A stretch of DNA of 64,000 nt, taken from Symsagittifera roscoffensis (lineage: Eukaryota > Xenacoelomorpha > Acoela > Convolutidae). A program made the position numbers and the translations under genes. The stretch covers positions 30,260,252-30,324,251 of the forward strand of contig NC_087065.1 of assembly GCF_963678635.1 (NCBI RefSeq), read 5' to 3'. Below are positions 1 to 10,079 of this stretch, one piece after another. Positions within the stretch are counted from its first letter, which is position 1; each line of letters opens with the position of its first letter. The notes under the pieces were generated by a model, which worked only from the letters and a program-made list of their open reading frames with translations, was not told the origin of the DNA and made no database searches.

Positions 1-780
1 ATTGAATAGAGCGGTTTTGTAGATTTTGCGCACTCTTAAAGTTATGGCCCTTGAAAAATTTTTGCACTCATAAAGTTATGGCCCTCGGAAATTTTTACGC
101 GCAAATTTTTAGCACTCATAAAGTTATGGCCCTCGGAATAGTCAATTTTTTTTTATTTTTGTTCGTTTTGAAATTTGACTTTTCTTGAAAACTAGCGTCT
201 CAAATTTCATATTGTGGGTTCAATGGAGATAAAGGGTAGTGTGAAGCTACCCTGCATTAGCGGCCACTCAAAAAGTTTTGTACACTAAAAGTTATCGCCC
301 TCGGAAAAGTCAAATTTTTGAGGTTTTTTCTTTAAACTTTGCGAATATTTTCGAAAAGTACCCTGCCATATTTGAGATTTTGGGTTCAATTAAATATACG
401 GTTTGTGGGAAGTTTATTTGTTAATGCAACTACTCCAAATTCTTCTGACACAAAATTATTGACCGTTTCGCTTAAAATTATTGACCGTTTCGCTTGATTT
501 TTTGACCGTTTCGCTTAAAACTTTTGACTTTTCTCGAGAACTGCCCTCCCAAATCAGAGATTAGAGTTCAATCGAAGTTGCAGGTTGAGTGAGTTTTATC
601 CGCATAAGTGGCTGCGCCTATGATTCTCGGAAATGCCAAATTTTTGATTTGAAAATTTTTGCATTTTCCTCGCGAACTATCCTATCAAATCTCATATCAT
701 ACGTTTAATCGAAACAAAAGGTTGCTGAAAGCCTACATTTATAGTAGGCTATGCCTAGTTTGTTTGGGGGGTTCTGACTA
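1..780. repeat. AT-rich region with short interspersed repeats
   Basis: No gene is visible. A motif reading AAAGTTATGGCCCTCGG, or close to it, recurs near 35, 74, 120 and 290, usually preceded by a CACTCATA-like box. A second motif, TTGACCGTTTCGCT, occurs three times in quick succession between about 460 and 515. The spacing is irregular, so this is not a clean tandem array; it looks like a decayed local repeat. Short open frames here carry no recognisable domain. Confidence 0.5.
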
Positions 781-808
781 TGTCCTGTTTTTTTTTAAAA
801 AAAAAACT

Positions 809-1985
809 GGAAATAATGTCATTGAAAGTTGTGCTGTTCCTCGACAGCAACCCGCACGAAAATGTCATTGAGTTCGTCTACCTCAGAAGTCGGATATCGT
901 CCGACGGCAACATAGCAACAGAAGTCCAAAACAGGATCGCACGCGCCACTGCCAGTAGCTCTAACGTATCAAAATTCAGGAAGAACAAGGGAACGACAAG
1001 AAGCACGAAGAACAAAGTATACAACGCATGCGTAAAGAGCGCTCTGTTATATGCTGCGGAAACATGGACTGTCAAAAAATCTGACCTCGCAAGACTTGAT
1101 AATGGGAATTAAGGTGCGCCAGACGCTACCTCGGAGCACGCCCTGATCAAGACCCCACCACAATCCGCGCAGCAACAAACCTTGGGACATTCCCAAAGAA
1201 AAAAAAACTGGAAATAATGTCATTGAAAGTTGTGCTGTTCCTCGACAGCAACCCGCACGAAAATGTCATTGAGTTCGTCTACCTCAGAAGTCGGATATCG
1301 TCCGACGGCAACATAGCAACAGAAGTCCAAAACAGGATCGCACGCGCCACTGCCAGTAGCTCTAACGTATCAAAATTCAGGAAGAACAAGGGAACGACAA
1401 GAAGAACAAAGTATACAACGCATGCGTAAAGAGCGCTCTGTTATATGCTGCGGAAACATGGACTGTCAAAAAATCTGACCTCGCAAGACTTGATAATGGG
1501 AATTAAGGTGCGCCAGACGCTACCTCGGAGCACGCCCTGATCAAGACCCCACCACAATCCGCGCAGCAACAAACCTTGGGACATTCCCAAAGAAAAAAAA
1601 CTGGAAATAATGTCATTGAAAGTTGTGCTGTTCCTCGACAGCAACCCGCACGAAAATGTCATTGAGTTCGTCTACCTCAGAAGTCGGATATCGTCCGACG
1701 GCAACATAGCAACAGAAGTCCAAAACAGGATCGCACGCGCCACTGCCAGTAGCTCTAACGTATCAAAATTCAGGAAGAACAAGGGAACGACAAGAAGCAC
1801 GAAGAACAAAGTATACAACGCATGCGTAAAGAGCGCTCTGTTATATGCTGCGGAAACATGGACTGTCAAAAAATCTGACCTCGCAAGACTTGATAATGGG
1901 AATTAAGGTGCGCCAGACGCTACCTCGGAGCACGCCCTGATCAAGACCCCACCACAATCCGCGCAGCAACAAACCTTGGGACTCT
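809..1985 (+). repeat. Three tandem copies (about 395-400 bp) of the LINE fragment
   Basis: Nearly identical units begin at 809, 1210 and 1603. Each starts in GGAAATAATGTC after an A-run and ends in AACCTTGGGAC. The first two junctions continue into ATTCCCAAAG plus an A-run, whereas the third copy continues into the normal downstream LINE sequence. The middle copy lacks 7 bp at about 1405, between two AGAA direct repeats, which shifts its frame. The near identity indicates recent tandem duplication after the LINE tail was already in place. Confidence 0.9.
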
Positions 1986-2310
1986 CGCCTGCGAAAGATG
2001 CGACTAAGATGGTGTGGTCATGTACTTCGAATGGGGGAAGAACGAGTAACTCGAGAAGCATTAATGTTTGAAAAAATTTAGTCATGGAAAGGCCCACCGG
2101 GTGGCCTCAGAACAACATGGAGAATGAACGTCGCGGAAGACGTTGAACGGATCCTCAGGCCTCCAAGAATGAGGCACGATATCTGGAAGAAGTCGTGGAA
2201 AGATATATGCTACGAAGTCTCCCAGGACAGGCTGAGATGAAGAGCGGTGGTCCGAGACGCTGCAATTAGTGGCTAGCCGATGGGCAGCCATGCCTTCTGC
2301 TAACTAAACG
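809..2310 (+). pseudogene. 3' end of a non-LTR retrotransposon (LINE) reverse transcriptase ORF, broken
   Basis: The translations match the conserved C-terminal tail of RTE/Jockey/CR1-type LINE reverse transcriptases, seen as short motifs: EFVYLRSRISSDG, then YNACVKSALLYAAETWTVKK, then (from about 1990) a stretch reading LRWCGHVLRMGEERVTREAL, and finally a region with an SWKGPPGGLRTTWRMNVAEDVE-like order at about 2085-2150. These correspond to the thumb and post-thumb part of the ORF; fingers and palm are absent, as in 5'-truncated LINEs. In-frame stops (1110, 1904 and near 2080) and a 7-bp deletion make it non-functional. The segment 809-1978 is triplicated (separate entry). Family level is confident, clade is not. 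Confidence 0.8.
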
Positions 2311-3705
2311 ATAGTTTCTCATAACTTCAAGGATATTTAACGTGATGTACTTTTTTTCTTTTCGAAATATGAAAAATTTCAAAAAGAGTCATAATTTTTG
2401 TTTAGTTTCCTTGTGCTCATTGAAACTTTTCGGAATGTTTTTTGGCATTGTATCAACTAATTCAATCGTCTTTTCTAGAAAAAAAGATAACAGGTAGTTT
2501 TGTAATTTTGACAAAAAAGACTTTCTTCTTGATACCTTTTTTGTTATTTTTTTCCTTTTTGATACGTGTTAATTTTGTGTTTGTTTTCCTGTGCTACGTT
2601 CATAGCTACTGGCTATTCTTGCTTAGATCTTTTTTTAAATTTCATTGGAGTCATTTTTCAGTATTTTCAATCGACTGTTTTGTTTCTACTTTTCCCTTCA
2701 TCTGCGGATTTTAACCATATTCAACCGCATATATTTAACCGACAGAGGTAAAAAAGAGCAGTGACTTAAATTGAGCAGCGACGTAAATTGACTTGCATCA
2801 TCAGATGTTAAACTTTTTTGGATCGCCAGTGGTACATTCGTGTCTATAAAAAGCTTCAAACGCCTCCGCAATTTCGAAATATCCCGCTGTTGCGGGTATG
2901 AAATTTAATTGTTTGTTTAATAGTCGACACATGGTTCTCTCTGAAGTTGAGATGAAAACTGCACTGGTTAATAGGTCACTGACCAAGGAGCTATATTAGT
3001 TTAACAATACCTACTGTTGACCCTTCACGTGCCGACCGGATTTTCATTTACTCTTTGTTCCCCCCTTCGCCAACTTTAATTTCGTTCAATTCCCCTGACC
3101 ACGCAATCATAAAAGCGCCAAGTTAATTTCCATGGTAGCATTATGAGACTTAGGCATTGGAGTTATAGAAAAACGGTGTTTTTTTCTTAAGCCTGACCTG
3201 TATCTTTAAGTTCGATGATTGTTTTTTTTAGCTGGAAAACTAAACCGGAAATTAAATTTTACCTTCAGGAGCTATCAGGTGGTCAAATGGCTTTCAAATG
3301 TTACTTAATTTCATTTGTATAGTTTCACCGTCTAATCCGGCTTCTGTATAATTAGATCTTTGATCTTTTGATGTTTTCCTGATCCAAAATTGCATTGAAC
3401 ACATGTATTTTTAGCTTGAATTTTTAATCGCAAGATTTTTACTAGCTTTCCTTTGAAATAAAATGAAGTTCTTCTTTCTTTTCCTTGCATTTTTACTGTG
3501 CCTTTTATCTGATGATGTGCCAGTTGTGATTAAGGTTTAGGCTTAGGCCAGCGTATATGAGACGATTATTTTCTAAATTTAGTGATGCTTAAGTAAATTT
3601 GGCTGTCAAAGGAATGGTTGCATGTCCGTACTAGGTTTATCGTATAAAAAGATGCAGTGGATACGGCGCGTGAGAACTATTTGGTTAGCCTATTCATTGT
3701 CTTTC
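2311..3705. other. No gene seen
   Basis: AT-rich sequence without a supportable coding region. A 25-codon ORF at 3463-3540 begins with a very hydrophobic, signal-like stretch, but it has no conserved continuation and does not splice in frame to the exon at 3708. The 5' untranslated exon and promoter of the small gene at 3.7 kb probably lie in this stretch; I cannot place them. Confidence 0.4.
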
Positions 3706-3731
3706 AGAATTGTATGTGAGCTAGTGACAGA

Positions 3732-4073
3732 ATGATTAGCTCCTCACGGTTGTCCCTTATGCGTCAGGCGCTGAGGCGAAAGATGGCGCAGCAGAAAGAG
3801 TTCAAGCGTAGAATGGGTGGACTGCACACTTACCCGGAGAGAATCCAGACTCTGCAACCGGGAATTACGCCAGAGTGGAAGAGGGCAACTGTCCCCACCC
3901 ACGAGCGAGTGCTGATGCTCTGCCTGATCAATCTGTCTCTCATTGGTCCCTTCTTTGCATTCATACTCATGACCGACCCCGTCTGGGGTGTCCTGCCATT
4001 TAAAGATAACCCAGATGGATGGCAAGGACTGGACGTGCTAGAGGATCCAGGGGTACCTCTTGATGAACAGTAG
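3732..4073 (+). CDS. Small single-pass membrane protein, possibly mitochondrial, 113 aa
   Basis: I do not recognise the family. The N-terminus (residues 1-30) is rich in Arg, Lys, Ser and Gln with almost no acidic residues, as in a mitochondrial targeting presequence. One hydrophobic segment follows at about residues 60-80 (VLMLCLINLSLIGPFFAFIL), then a short acidic, Pro/Gly/Trp-containing tail. The ATG at 3732 is preceded in frame by a TGA at 3717, so the start is well bounded. A pyrimidine-rich acceptor ending in AG at 3706-3707 suggests that the coding exon begins at 3708, with an intron in the 5' UTR. The stop is followed after about 100 bp by AATAAA. GC content and codon use are much higher than in the surroundings, which supports a real gene. 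Size and layout would suit an accessory subunit or assembly factor of a respiratory complex, but that is inference. Confidence 0.75.
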   Translation: MISSSRLSLMRQALRRKMAQQKEFKRRMGGLHTYPERIQTLQPGITPEWKRATVPTHERVLMLCLINLSLIGPFFAFILMTDPVWGVLPFKDNPDGWQGLDVLEDPGVPLDEQ

Positions 4074-4175
4074 ATTAAAACAGGAAGAACTTGAACGGGA
4101 ACTGAAAACTTGCTCAAAATGAACTTGAAACTGCAAAGAAATGTACACTGTTTAATCAACTCAAACTACTGAATG

Positions 4176-4181
4176 AATAAA
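4176..4181 (+). terminator. Polyadenylation signal of the 113-aa gene
   Basis: A canonical AATAAA lies 102 bp after the stop codon of the small membrane-protein gene. It fits as that gene's cleavage/polyadenylation signal. Confidence 0.65.
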
Positions 4182-4530
4182 AGCGTTGTATTAACTAGTT
4201 GTAAGAGTCGGAATTAACACTTTCAAAACGAGTGTTTCATTTAAGAAATCCAATGCCCCGCAACGTTTTTCAAATCTTGCAAGTTCTTTGATGATAAATG
4301 ACTGATTCGTACCGTAAATGGAAGAACTGTTAGAAATAGCAATTATTAAACTGCACTTAATATTCCGTAATAGGGTGAAGCGCGATGTTCCGATTTCTCT
4401 TTACGTTTATTAAAGTTTCTTCTAGCTTGATATATATTGGTAGTTTCCATTATAATTAGGGTTGTGCAGATACTAAAAAAGATAATTCGTTTTCTGGTAA
4501 GTTACCTTTTTTTTCTAGCATGCTGCCTTT

Positions 4531-4875
4531 GGAGGCGGAGCAATAAGCAGAATGGTCTAAGAGCAGTAAAACGAAAAAAAACTTTTACTGATTATCTCGG
4601 GCAAATATGTAGAACAATTATCAGAATTGGCAATATTACCAAGAAAATGAATAAATGATTCATGAATTGAATAATTTCACCGAGTTTTTTTCGTAGAATT
4701 TGAAAAAAAAACCGATTAAATTTCTCAAATTGTGCATAAAATAATAGTTTCTTTGGTAATATTGACTACTATTATGCTTAATTTGCCGATCAGCTTATAT
4801 AAGTTAATATTTTTCTGGTTTTCTGCTCTTGGAACTATTCTGCTTTTAGACCATTCTGCTTATTGACTGGCCACC
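4531..4875. mobile_element. Foldback/MITE of Mutator (MULE) type with 9-bp target duplication
   Basis: The 345-bp unit is bounded by GCTGCCTTT at 4522-4530 and 4876-4884, an exact 9-bp direct repeat as expected for MULE insertion. Its ends are inverted: GGAGGCGGAGCAATAAGC at the left pairs with the complement of the right end, which reads GGTGGCCAGTCAATAAGC, and both continue into AGAATGGTCTAA. Weaker inverted similarity extends inward for most of the length (both arms contain a GG/GT-CAATATTACCA block), so it can fold into one long hairpin. No transposase is encoded. A shadow ORF at 4437-4658 crosses the left end and is not a gene. Confidence 0.8.
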
Positions 4876-5282
4876 GCTGCCTTTATTGGTGTCCCACTCT
4901 TTAACCCTACGATATTTAACCCCGTCTGTTTACACCCCCTATATCATAACCCCGTAACATGATAACCCCACAACAATTTAACCCCCTTTTAATGACGATA
5001 ATTTGTTTCAAATTAAGTCCTTTTTATAAGTACAGGAGTAGTCCAATTAAGCTTACTAATTGAGGCCTGAAAAGCTGGTCTTAATTCACTTGATGCCTCT
5101 AGCATCTCAAAAGTAATCGCATTTCGATTAGTTAGAGAAATAATCCCTCACTCACGCGTTTAAAACAGAGATAACCTACATGGTGCTAATTGAAGGCAAC
5201 AAAAGACGTTTGTGAAATTTATAAAAAATCATACTGCCTATTTCTTTAACCATTGTTATACCACTCTATCAGATCAGATATA

Positions 5283-5732
5283 ATGTTTGAAGCGTCATTC
5301 CACTTTACTTTATCTTCGAAAGACAAACAAATGCTAGTGGTATCAGGCCACGAGTATTACCTTAAACGAAAAAACAAAACAACAACAAATTGGAACTGCT
5401 CAAAGTACCAAACCCATAAATGCCGCGCAACAGCAATTACGGATGGAGAAAACTTTATTGAAACGAGGGGTCAACATAATCACGATATTTCCACGGGCAA
5501 ACCTGATGCTCGACTAGTACTGAAAAACATCAAGGAGCTAAGCGATAGTAACACCCCAACCGTCGCAGTCGCAACCGCCATTCAGCCAATTACAGACAAC
5601 ATTGCCACTCAACTAGCCCTACCATCCAAAGAAAATTTAGTTCGCACCGCACAACGAGCGCGCAAGCAACGAGAAGAAGTCTTACCAGTCTCCCCAGCAA
5701 CCAGAAGTTTCGAAATACCCGAAATTTTATAA
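5283..5732 (+). pseudogene. N-terminal part of MULE transposase: FLYWCH zinc finger
   Basis: Starting at the second ATG (5283; another lies at 5253), the ORF opens with a FLYWCH-type zinc finger over about residues 5-65. A conserved Phe is followed by a Tyr-rich strand (HEYYLKRK), then NWNCSKY, KCRA and a terminal QHNHD, giving the C-C-H-H ligand set. FLYWCH domains are the usual DNA-binding module at the N-terminus of animal MULE transposases. The frame ends at 5730-5732 just after a conserved-looking FEIPE motif. The transposase core continues in a different frame, so a frameshift near 5720 separates the two. Confidence 0.8.
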
Positions 5733-5752
5733 GATTTGACAGTGGGCAAAAT

Positions 5753-6117
5753 GATCACGAGAGGATTATTTTATTCGGCGACCCTGAAATGCTACGTGTG
5801 CTTGAAACATCCAACTTTTGGTTGGCTGATGGAACTTTTAAAGTCACCCCGAAAATGTTTTATCAACTTTACTCCATACACGTTAGTCTTTCAGGAATAG
5901 CCCCTGCTTGCATATATGCGTTCCTGCCAAATAAAACAGAAAAAACTTACCACCGTTTCTTAGAAGCCCTAAAAATACTAGTCCCTGATAGTAGACCTGA
6001 AAAAATTTTTACTGGATTTTGAGCAATTTGAATCATGTCGGTCGGATTCGTTTTCAAGTTCATATCAAAGTCTAGACTATCGGCAAGGTCATTTCTGTTC
6101 AAATCTAAAACGCATTT
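5753..6117 (+). pseudogene. Catalytic-core fragment of MULE transposase (DDE)
   Basis: The frame from 5753 (first ATG 5789) contains the diagnostic MULE block: FWLADGTFKVTPKMFYQL, followed by the Leu-Pro-Asn-Lys-Thr strand and a YHRFLEAL helix. The Asp of ADGTFK is the first catalytic acidic residue. The frame closes at 6020-6022, but one frame over the expected second acidic motif (LDFEQ, near 6010) continues to a stop at about 6117, so a second frameshift is present. The third acidic residue and C-terminal region are missing before the right inverted repeat. The gene is inactive. Confidence 0.8.
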
Positions 6118-6355
6118 AGCAGCGTGCATGTTAACTCATTTTGGTTCGCAAAATTTTTCGCAATTAAAGCTTTGATGTTTACCGACGATATGGTTCCGAA
6201 TCCTTTTCAAGTAACTTTAACTTTGATTCTAACAATTGGTTTTAAAAAGGGGTTAAATTGTTGTGGGGTTATCTGATTTCGGGGTTATATGAGAGGGGGT
6301 TAAGAAGAAGGGGGTTACAAAACACGGGGTGATAAGCTTGGGAACCGCCTTTATT

Positions 6356-7800
6356 ATATGTTTAAGAGTAATGAGTAATGTTTTGTAAGTGAAGACTTTT
6401 ATAGGTCTTGGCGATTTTTTTTTAGAAAAGTCAGTATCTGCTTGCAAACGAAAGTTTTTGGGGAGAAAATCTTTGGTTTTATAAGAACTCAAAATCACCA
6501 AACTGATCATCATCAGTTTTATTCTGTAATATAGCATTGCATATCAGTGTTGGACAAATCACGGTTTGCGCTACTCTCGGAACTTACTTACGCACTATCC
6601 GCACTACCTTAATTCTATTCCATTTGTCAAATCGGAACGTAAATTCAGCTTTACGGCTAAAAATGTTATTACTAAGTTACTCAAATTGGGTAAGTTTTTA
6701 AGTTCAATTGAAAAAATTTAGTTTTAGATCGGCAGAATCCTGAAATAGTTTTAAGCTTGAACTTGTATTTTGTGCGATTAGAACCACGCGGTTTAATTTT
6801 GTTGAGTTCACTTCAAATTGGGCGATGAAATGTTATGCTCTTCATTAAAAAAGTTCGAGTGGCGTGAACGCGAAAATTAATTATAAAACCATACCTCAAT
6901 TTTTATCAAGGAGTCTTCAGTAGTCTGTTTCTTTGAGATCATTAAGATTTCACTAATGATAGTTGACTGTTTTTTTCTAAGGATATTTAGCAGTTCTGTC
7001 GCTTTGCGCGCTGCTAAATTGCTCAGTTTTATAATGTCTCACCAATTTAATTCAGAAATCAGAAAATTTTTTGGGCAATATGGATTCTTTTTGAAACGTT
7101 TTTTTTTTAATGCCAGACGTAAGGAAAATGTCTCAGCAAAATCCTTTCTACCATTGTCTTCCTTTTATTTTATTATACAAACGGAGCGTATTCTTATACT
7201 GCGAAGTAACTTTTTGCCAACCCAAGTCTCATGTTAGTTTTTTGGTTGCATTTTTGTATTGGCAATTTCTGACTACTGTAATTGTGATTTCATGTAATCA
7301 TGTGACCTTCTTCTTGCAAACTTTTCAGCAACCAGACCTGATTGCCCGAGCAAAAGACCTTAAGGTTCTGTTTTGCTACATCCATTTGAGCTCATTTTTT
7401 TCCGAAAGTGACCATCATACTTTCTGAGCAGGATTACTTCAACACACGTGGTTCAAGACCAAAAATGCTCGGGCTTTAATTGTCCAAGCTTAAAGTTGTA
7501 TGCCCACATATCTTGGTCTCTCCAGTAAAATTCCCTGGAATACCCTCTCGTAAAATTACAAAAAGCTGTTCAAAAAAATTTGACACGGCATTTTACTTGT
7601 GAGAAAAGTTGTGATAATTTGTTCCTTGTTCACGCTGACATTTTATGCAGCTTATAACATGTAAAATCAATTTAAATTGACTTTCAAATAATGAGTTTCA
7701 AAAAATCAAAGAGGGGACTTTAAACAAGCCCGAAAATGCTCGCAGATAAAAAGTCACCTAAAAAAATATTCTGTCGGTTTTTCGAAATTTGCAAACTTTC
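6356..7800. other. No gene seen
   Basis: AT-rich sequence with several T-run-rich open frames of 60-105 codons (for example 6956-7237 and 7110-7427). These are Phe/Leu-rich by composition and show no domain. I see no splice-bounded exon or repeat structure here. Confidence 0.4.
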
Positions 7801-7804
7801 GAAA

Positions 7805-7953
7805 AATGGTACCTTCTACCATTAATGTTAATGGTACCTTCTACCATTAAATTATACCTTCTACCATTAAATGGTACCTTCTACCATTAAATGGTACCTT
7901 CTACCATTAAATGGTACCTTCTACCATTAATTTAATGGTACCTTCTACCATTA
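7805..7953. repeat. Palindromic minisatellite, about 7 copies
   Basis: The core ACCTTCTACCATTA recurs seven times with 20-25 bp spacing. Most units read ATGGTACCTTCTACCATTAA. Each unit is nearly self-complementary (TAATGGTA...TACCATTA with a short CCTTC centre), and GGTACC supplies a second palindrome at unit junctions. Copy number probably varies between individuals. Confidence 0.9.
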
Positions 7954-7959
7954 AATTAT

Positions 7960-8305
7960 TCTGAAGAAATTTTCTTTATCAAAAGAAGATCTTAGCACTA
8001 CTGCAATCTTAGGCTCTTTTCCAGTTCCCCCTTTCAAAATACCGAGTTTTAAATATGTTTTACGTGTGATTACGGCCAAATGCGTGATGTTACGCTGTAA
8101 AGTATGAATAAATTTGTTCACAGTTGTTGATTTGTTCACAACGCCAAATTTCATTGCATTATGACAACGTTAAAACGCTTTTCAAAATTGAACTTGAAAG
8201 GGTTAACTGGAAAAGGGCCTTTTATGCAATCATGGGTATTGATGCACGCAACATATTCTGTTTTCAATTAGCCAGCAGAAAATGCGCCGAATTGTATCTT
8301 CGAAA
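7960..8305. repeat. Dispersed repeat shared with 14320-14640 and 39310-39430
   Basis: The phrases AAAATACCGAGTTT, GTTCACAGTTGTTGATTTGTTC, TTTTATGCAAT and ATTGATGCACGCAAC appear here and, in the same order, at 14350-14540. A shorter match is at 39330-39400. No coding capacity is conserved between the copies, so the open frame at 8124-8411 is not a gene. This repeat is part of the duplicated material that fills the receptor intron. Confidence 0.7.
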
Positions 8306-8310
8306 GCTAA

Positions 8311-9025
8311 GATTTCATCAGATGAACAACAATCAGATGGACAGCATTAAACTATACATTGATGGCCATTTCTTAATTTCATTTAAAAATGACGATCAAT
8401 GTATAATCTAATGCTGTCCACCTGATTTTTATAATTTAAAAAATTTCAAGGCCATCTGTCTCGACTAAGTGAGTGATACTAATTTTCTAAGTAAGATTTC
8501 ATCAGATGGACAGCAAACAGATGGACAGCATTAGATTATACATTGATCGTTATTTCTTAATTTCATTTAAAAATGACGATCAATGTATAATCTTATGCTG
8601 TCCATCTGACTTTTGTAAATCTTATAAAATTTTAAGGCCATCTGTCTCGACTAAGTGAGTGATACTAAATTTCTAAGTAAGATTTCATCAGATGGACAGC
8701 AATCAGATGGACAGCATTATATTATAAATTGATCGCCATTTCTTAATTTCATTTAAAAATGACGGTCAATGTTTAATCTAATGCTGTCCATCTGATTTTT
8801 ATAATTTTTTAAATAAATTTTAAGGCCATCTGTCTCGGATAAGTGAGTGATACTAAATTTCTAAGTAAGATTTCATCAGATGGACAGCAATCAGATGGAC
8901 AGCATTAGATTATACATTGATCGCCATTTCCTAATTTCATTTAAAATTGACGGTCAATGTAAAATCTAATGCTGTCCATCTGCTTTTTATAATTTTTTAA
9001 ATAAATTTTAAGGCCATCTGTATCA
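8311..9025. repeat. Four-unit tandem satellite, period 183-188 bp, each unit a hairpin
   Basis: Units start with GATTTCATCAGATG at 8311, 8494, 8681 and 8869. Within each unit, CAGATGGACAGCATTAGAT is followed by a central TTTCATTTAAAAATGA and then by the inverse, ATCTAATGCTGTCCATCTG, so each monomer carries about 40-bp arms able to form a cruciform or RNA hairpin. Units end in AAGGCCATCTGTCTCG and a short linker. The sequence of the arms is better conserved than the linker. Confidence 0.9.
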
Positions 9026-9810
9026 AAATCTTATTTTTCCCTACTTTAATTATTTTGTCCCTCACTTTCGCTACTTTTTGTTTCATCAATTGATGATTCA
9101 ACATATGGTTTTTCAAGTTCACTAGATTCCGCTAAATCTAATTTACTTTTACTGGGAACGACTTACACATTTTTTTATTATGAGCCTTGATAAAAAATCA
9201 TCTCTTTTTGTACATCAGTAGTGTATGAGCAGTAAGAAAGTGTTTATTAAGTTTCGTTAAAGATGAAAATGCGTCTTTTCTAGATTTTGGATTAAGAATG
9301 CTGTTCTACAAGCATTATATCCAAATATTATGTGTTTTTGGACCTTTGGATCAAATAGGGATTTCAGCATACCAATTTTTCTCTACGCAAGCAAGAATAC
9401 GTTTGCCGTTTTCTTCCTACTGTGTGCAGTATTTGTTATGGTCTGAAAATTATGCCGGCCCGTCAAAGTTGCTCATAGGGACTAAACGATCTATTTGGTG
9501 TAATTAGCCCATGCGGAGTAAACTATCTATTAGAAGAAACTGTCTGAGTAAATCCGTTTTAGTTAAAATTAACAAAATTTGAACAACTACTGCTGAAATA
9601 ATGGTTAATTGCTAAAACAAAAATATGTTCCCGAAAATTTTGCCTCATAAAACTATGTTTTCGCAATTTGAAAATACTCGAAAGAGGCTAAACTAAAATA
9701 CGTTTATTTTAAATGAATTACTTAATTGAAATAATTGATTGAAATGAACTGATGAATCTAGAAGCGAGTTCACTTCATAAGTTTGTTCAATTTGTTCACT
9801 TTTGCAGGAG
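9026..9810. other. No gene seen
   Basis: AT-rich sequence. A 69-codon ORF at 9298-9507 lacks recognisable features. There is no splice-bounded exon. Confidence 0.35.
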
Positions 9811-9811
9811 T

Positions 9812-9995
9812 TGAGATTGATGGCAGGAATTGCGATCGAAGTTGGGTTACAGGAATTGGGGTCGAAGTTGGGTTACAGGAATTGAGATCGAAGTTGGTGA
9901 CAGGAATTGGGATCGAAGTTGGGTTACAGGAATTGGGATCGAAGTTGGGTTACAGGTATTGAGATCGAAGTTGGTGACAGGAATTCAGATTAACA
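9812..9995. repeat. 26-27-bp tandem repeat
   Basis: The unit GAAGTTGGGTTACAGGAATT, followed by GGGATC or GAGATC, repeats about six times. Two units carry GGTGACAG in place of GGGTTACAG. A longer, more decayed array of the same type (GGTCAGTATTTGGGATCGAAG and variants) lies at 47040-47220. Confidence 0.85.
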
Positions 9996-10079
9996 GGTAT
10001 TTCAACTAGTAGCTGATTGACGTAGCAGAGATTGAACTTGCTGGTGAACACCTAGTAAATAATAGACATAAACTAAATC

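Larger units (their letters stand above)
4888..6346 (+). mobile_element. Mutator-like element (MULE) with long terminal inverted repeats and 9-bp TSD
   Basis: The element is flanked by exact 9-bp repeats GCCTTTATT (4879-4887 and 6347-6355). The left arm (4888 to about 4990) is a series of TTAACCCC/ATAACCCC blocks, and the right arm (about 6245-6346) is their reverse complement (GGGGTTAT, GGGGGTTA). The arm tips are imperfect inverted copies: GGTGTCCCACTC against the complement GGTTCCCAAGC. A 14-base block, CCCCACAACAATTT, is identical in both arms. Between them lies a broken FLYWCH/MULE transposase gene. At 1459 bp the element is shorter than a complete MULE, so the C-terminal half of the transposase has been lost. 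Confidence 0.9.

Noticed and set aside
878-1869. Minus-strand ORFs of 65 codons repeated twice in the LINE triplication
   Set aside because: They are antisense shadows of the LINE reverse-transcriptase frame; similarity between them only reflects the DNA duplication.
3463-3540. 25-codon ORF with a signal-peptide-like hydrophobic start
   Set aside because: It cannot be spliced in frame to the exon at 3708 and has no other support; T-rich DNA gives such Phe/Leu strings by chance.
8124-8411. 95-codon ORF crossing into the hairpin satellite
   Set aside because: The related sequence at 14.4-14.6 kb does not keep the frame, and the C-terminal part is satellite sequence.
7805-9025. Possible CRISPR-like arrays
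   Set aside because: Units are contiguous without unique spacers, and the surrounding genome is clearly animal.
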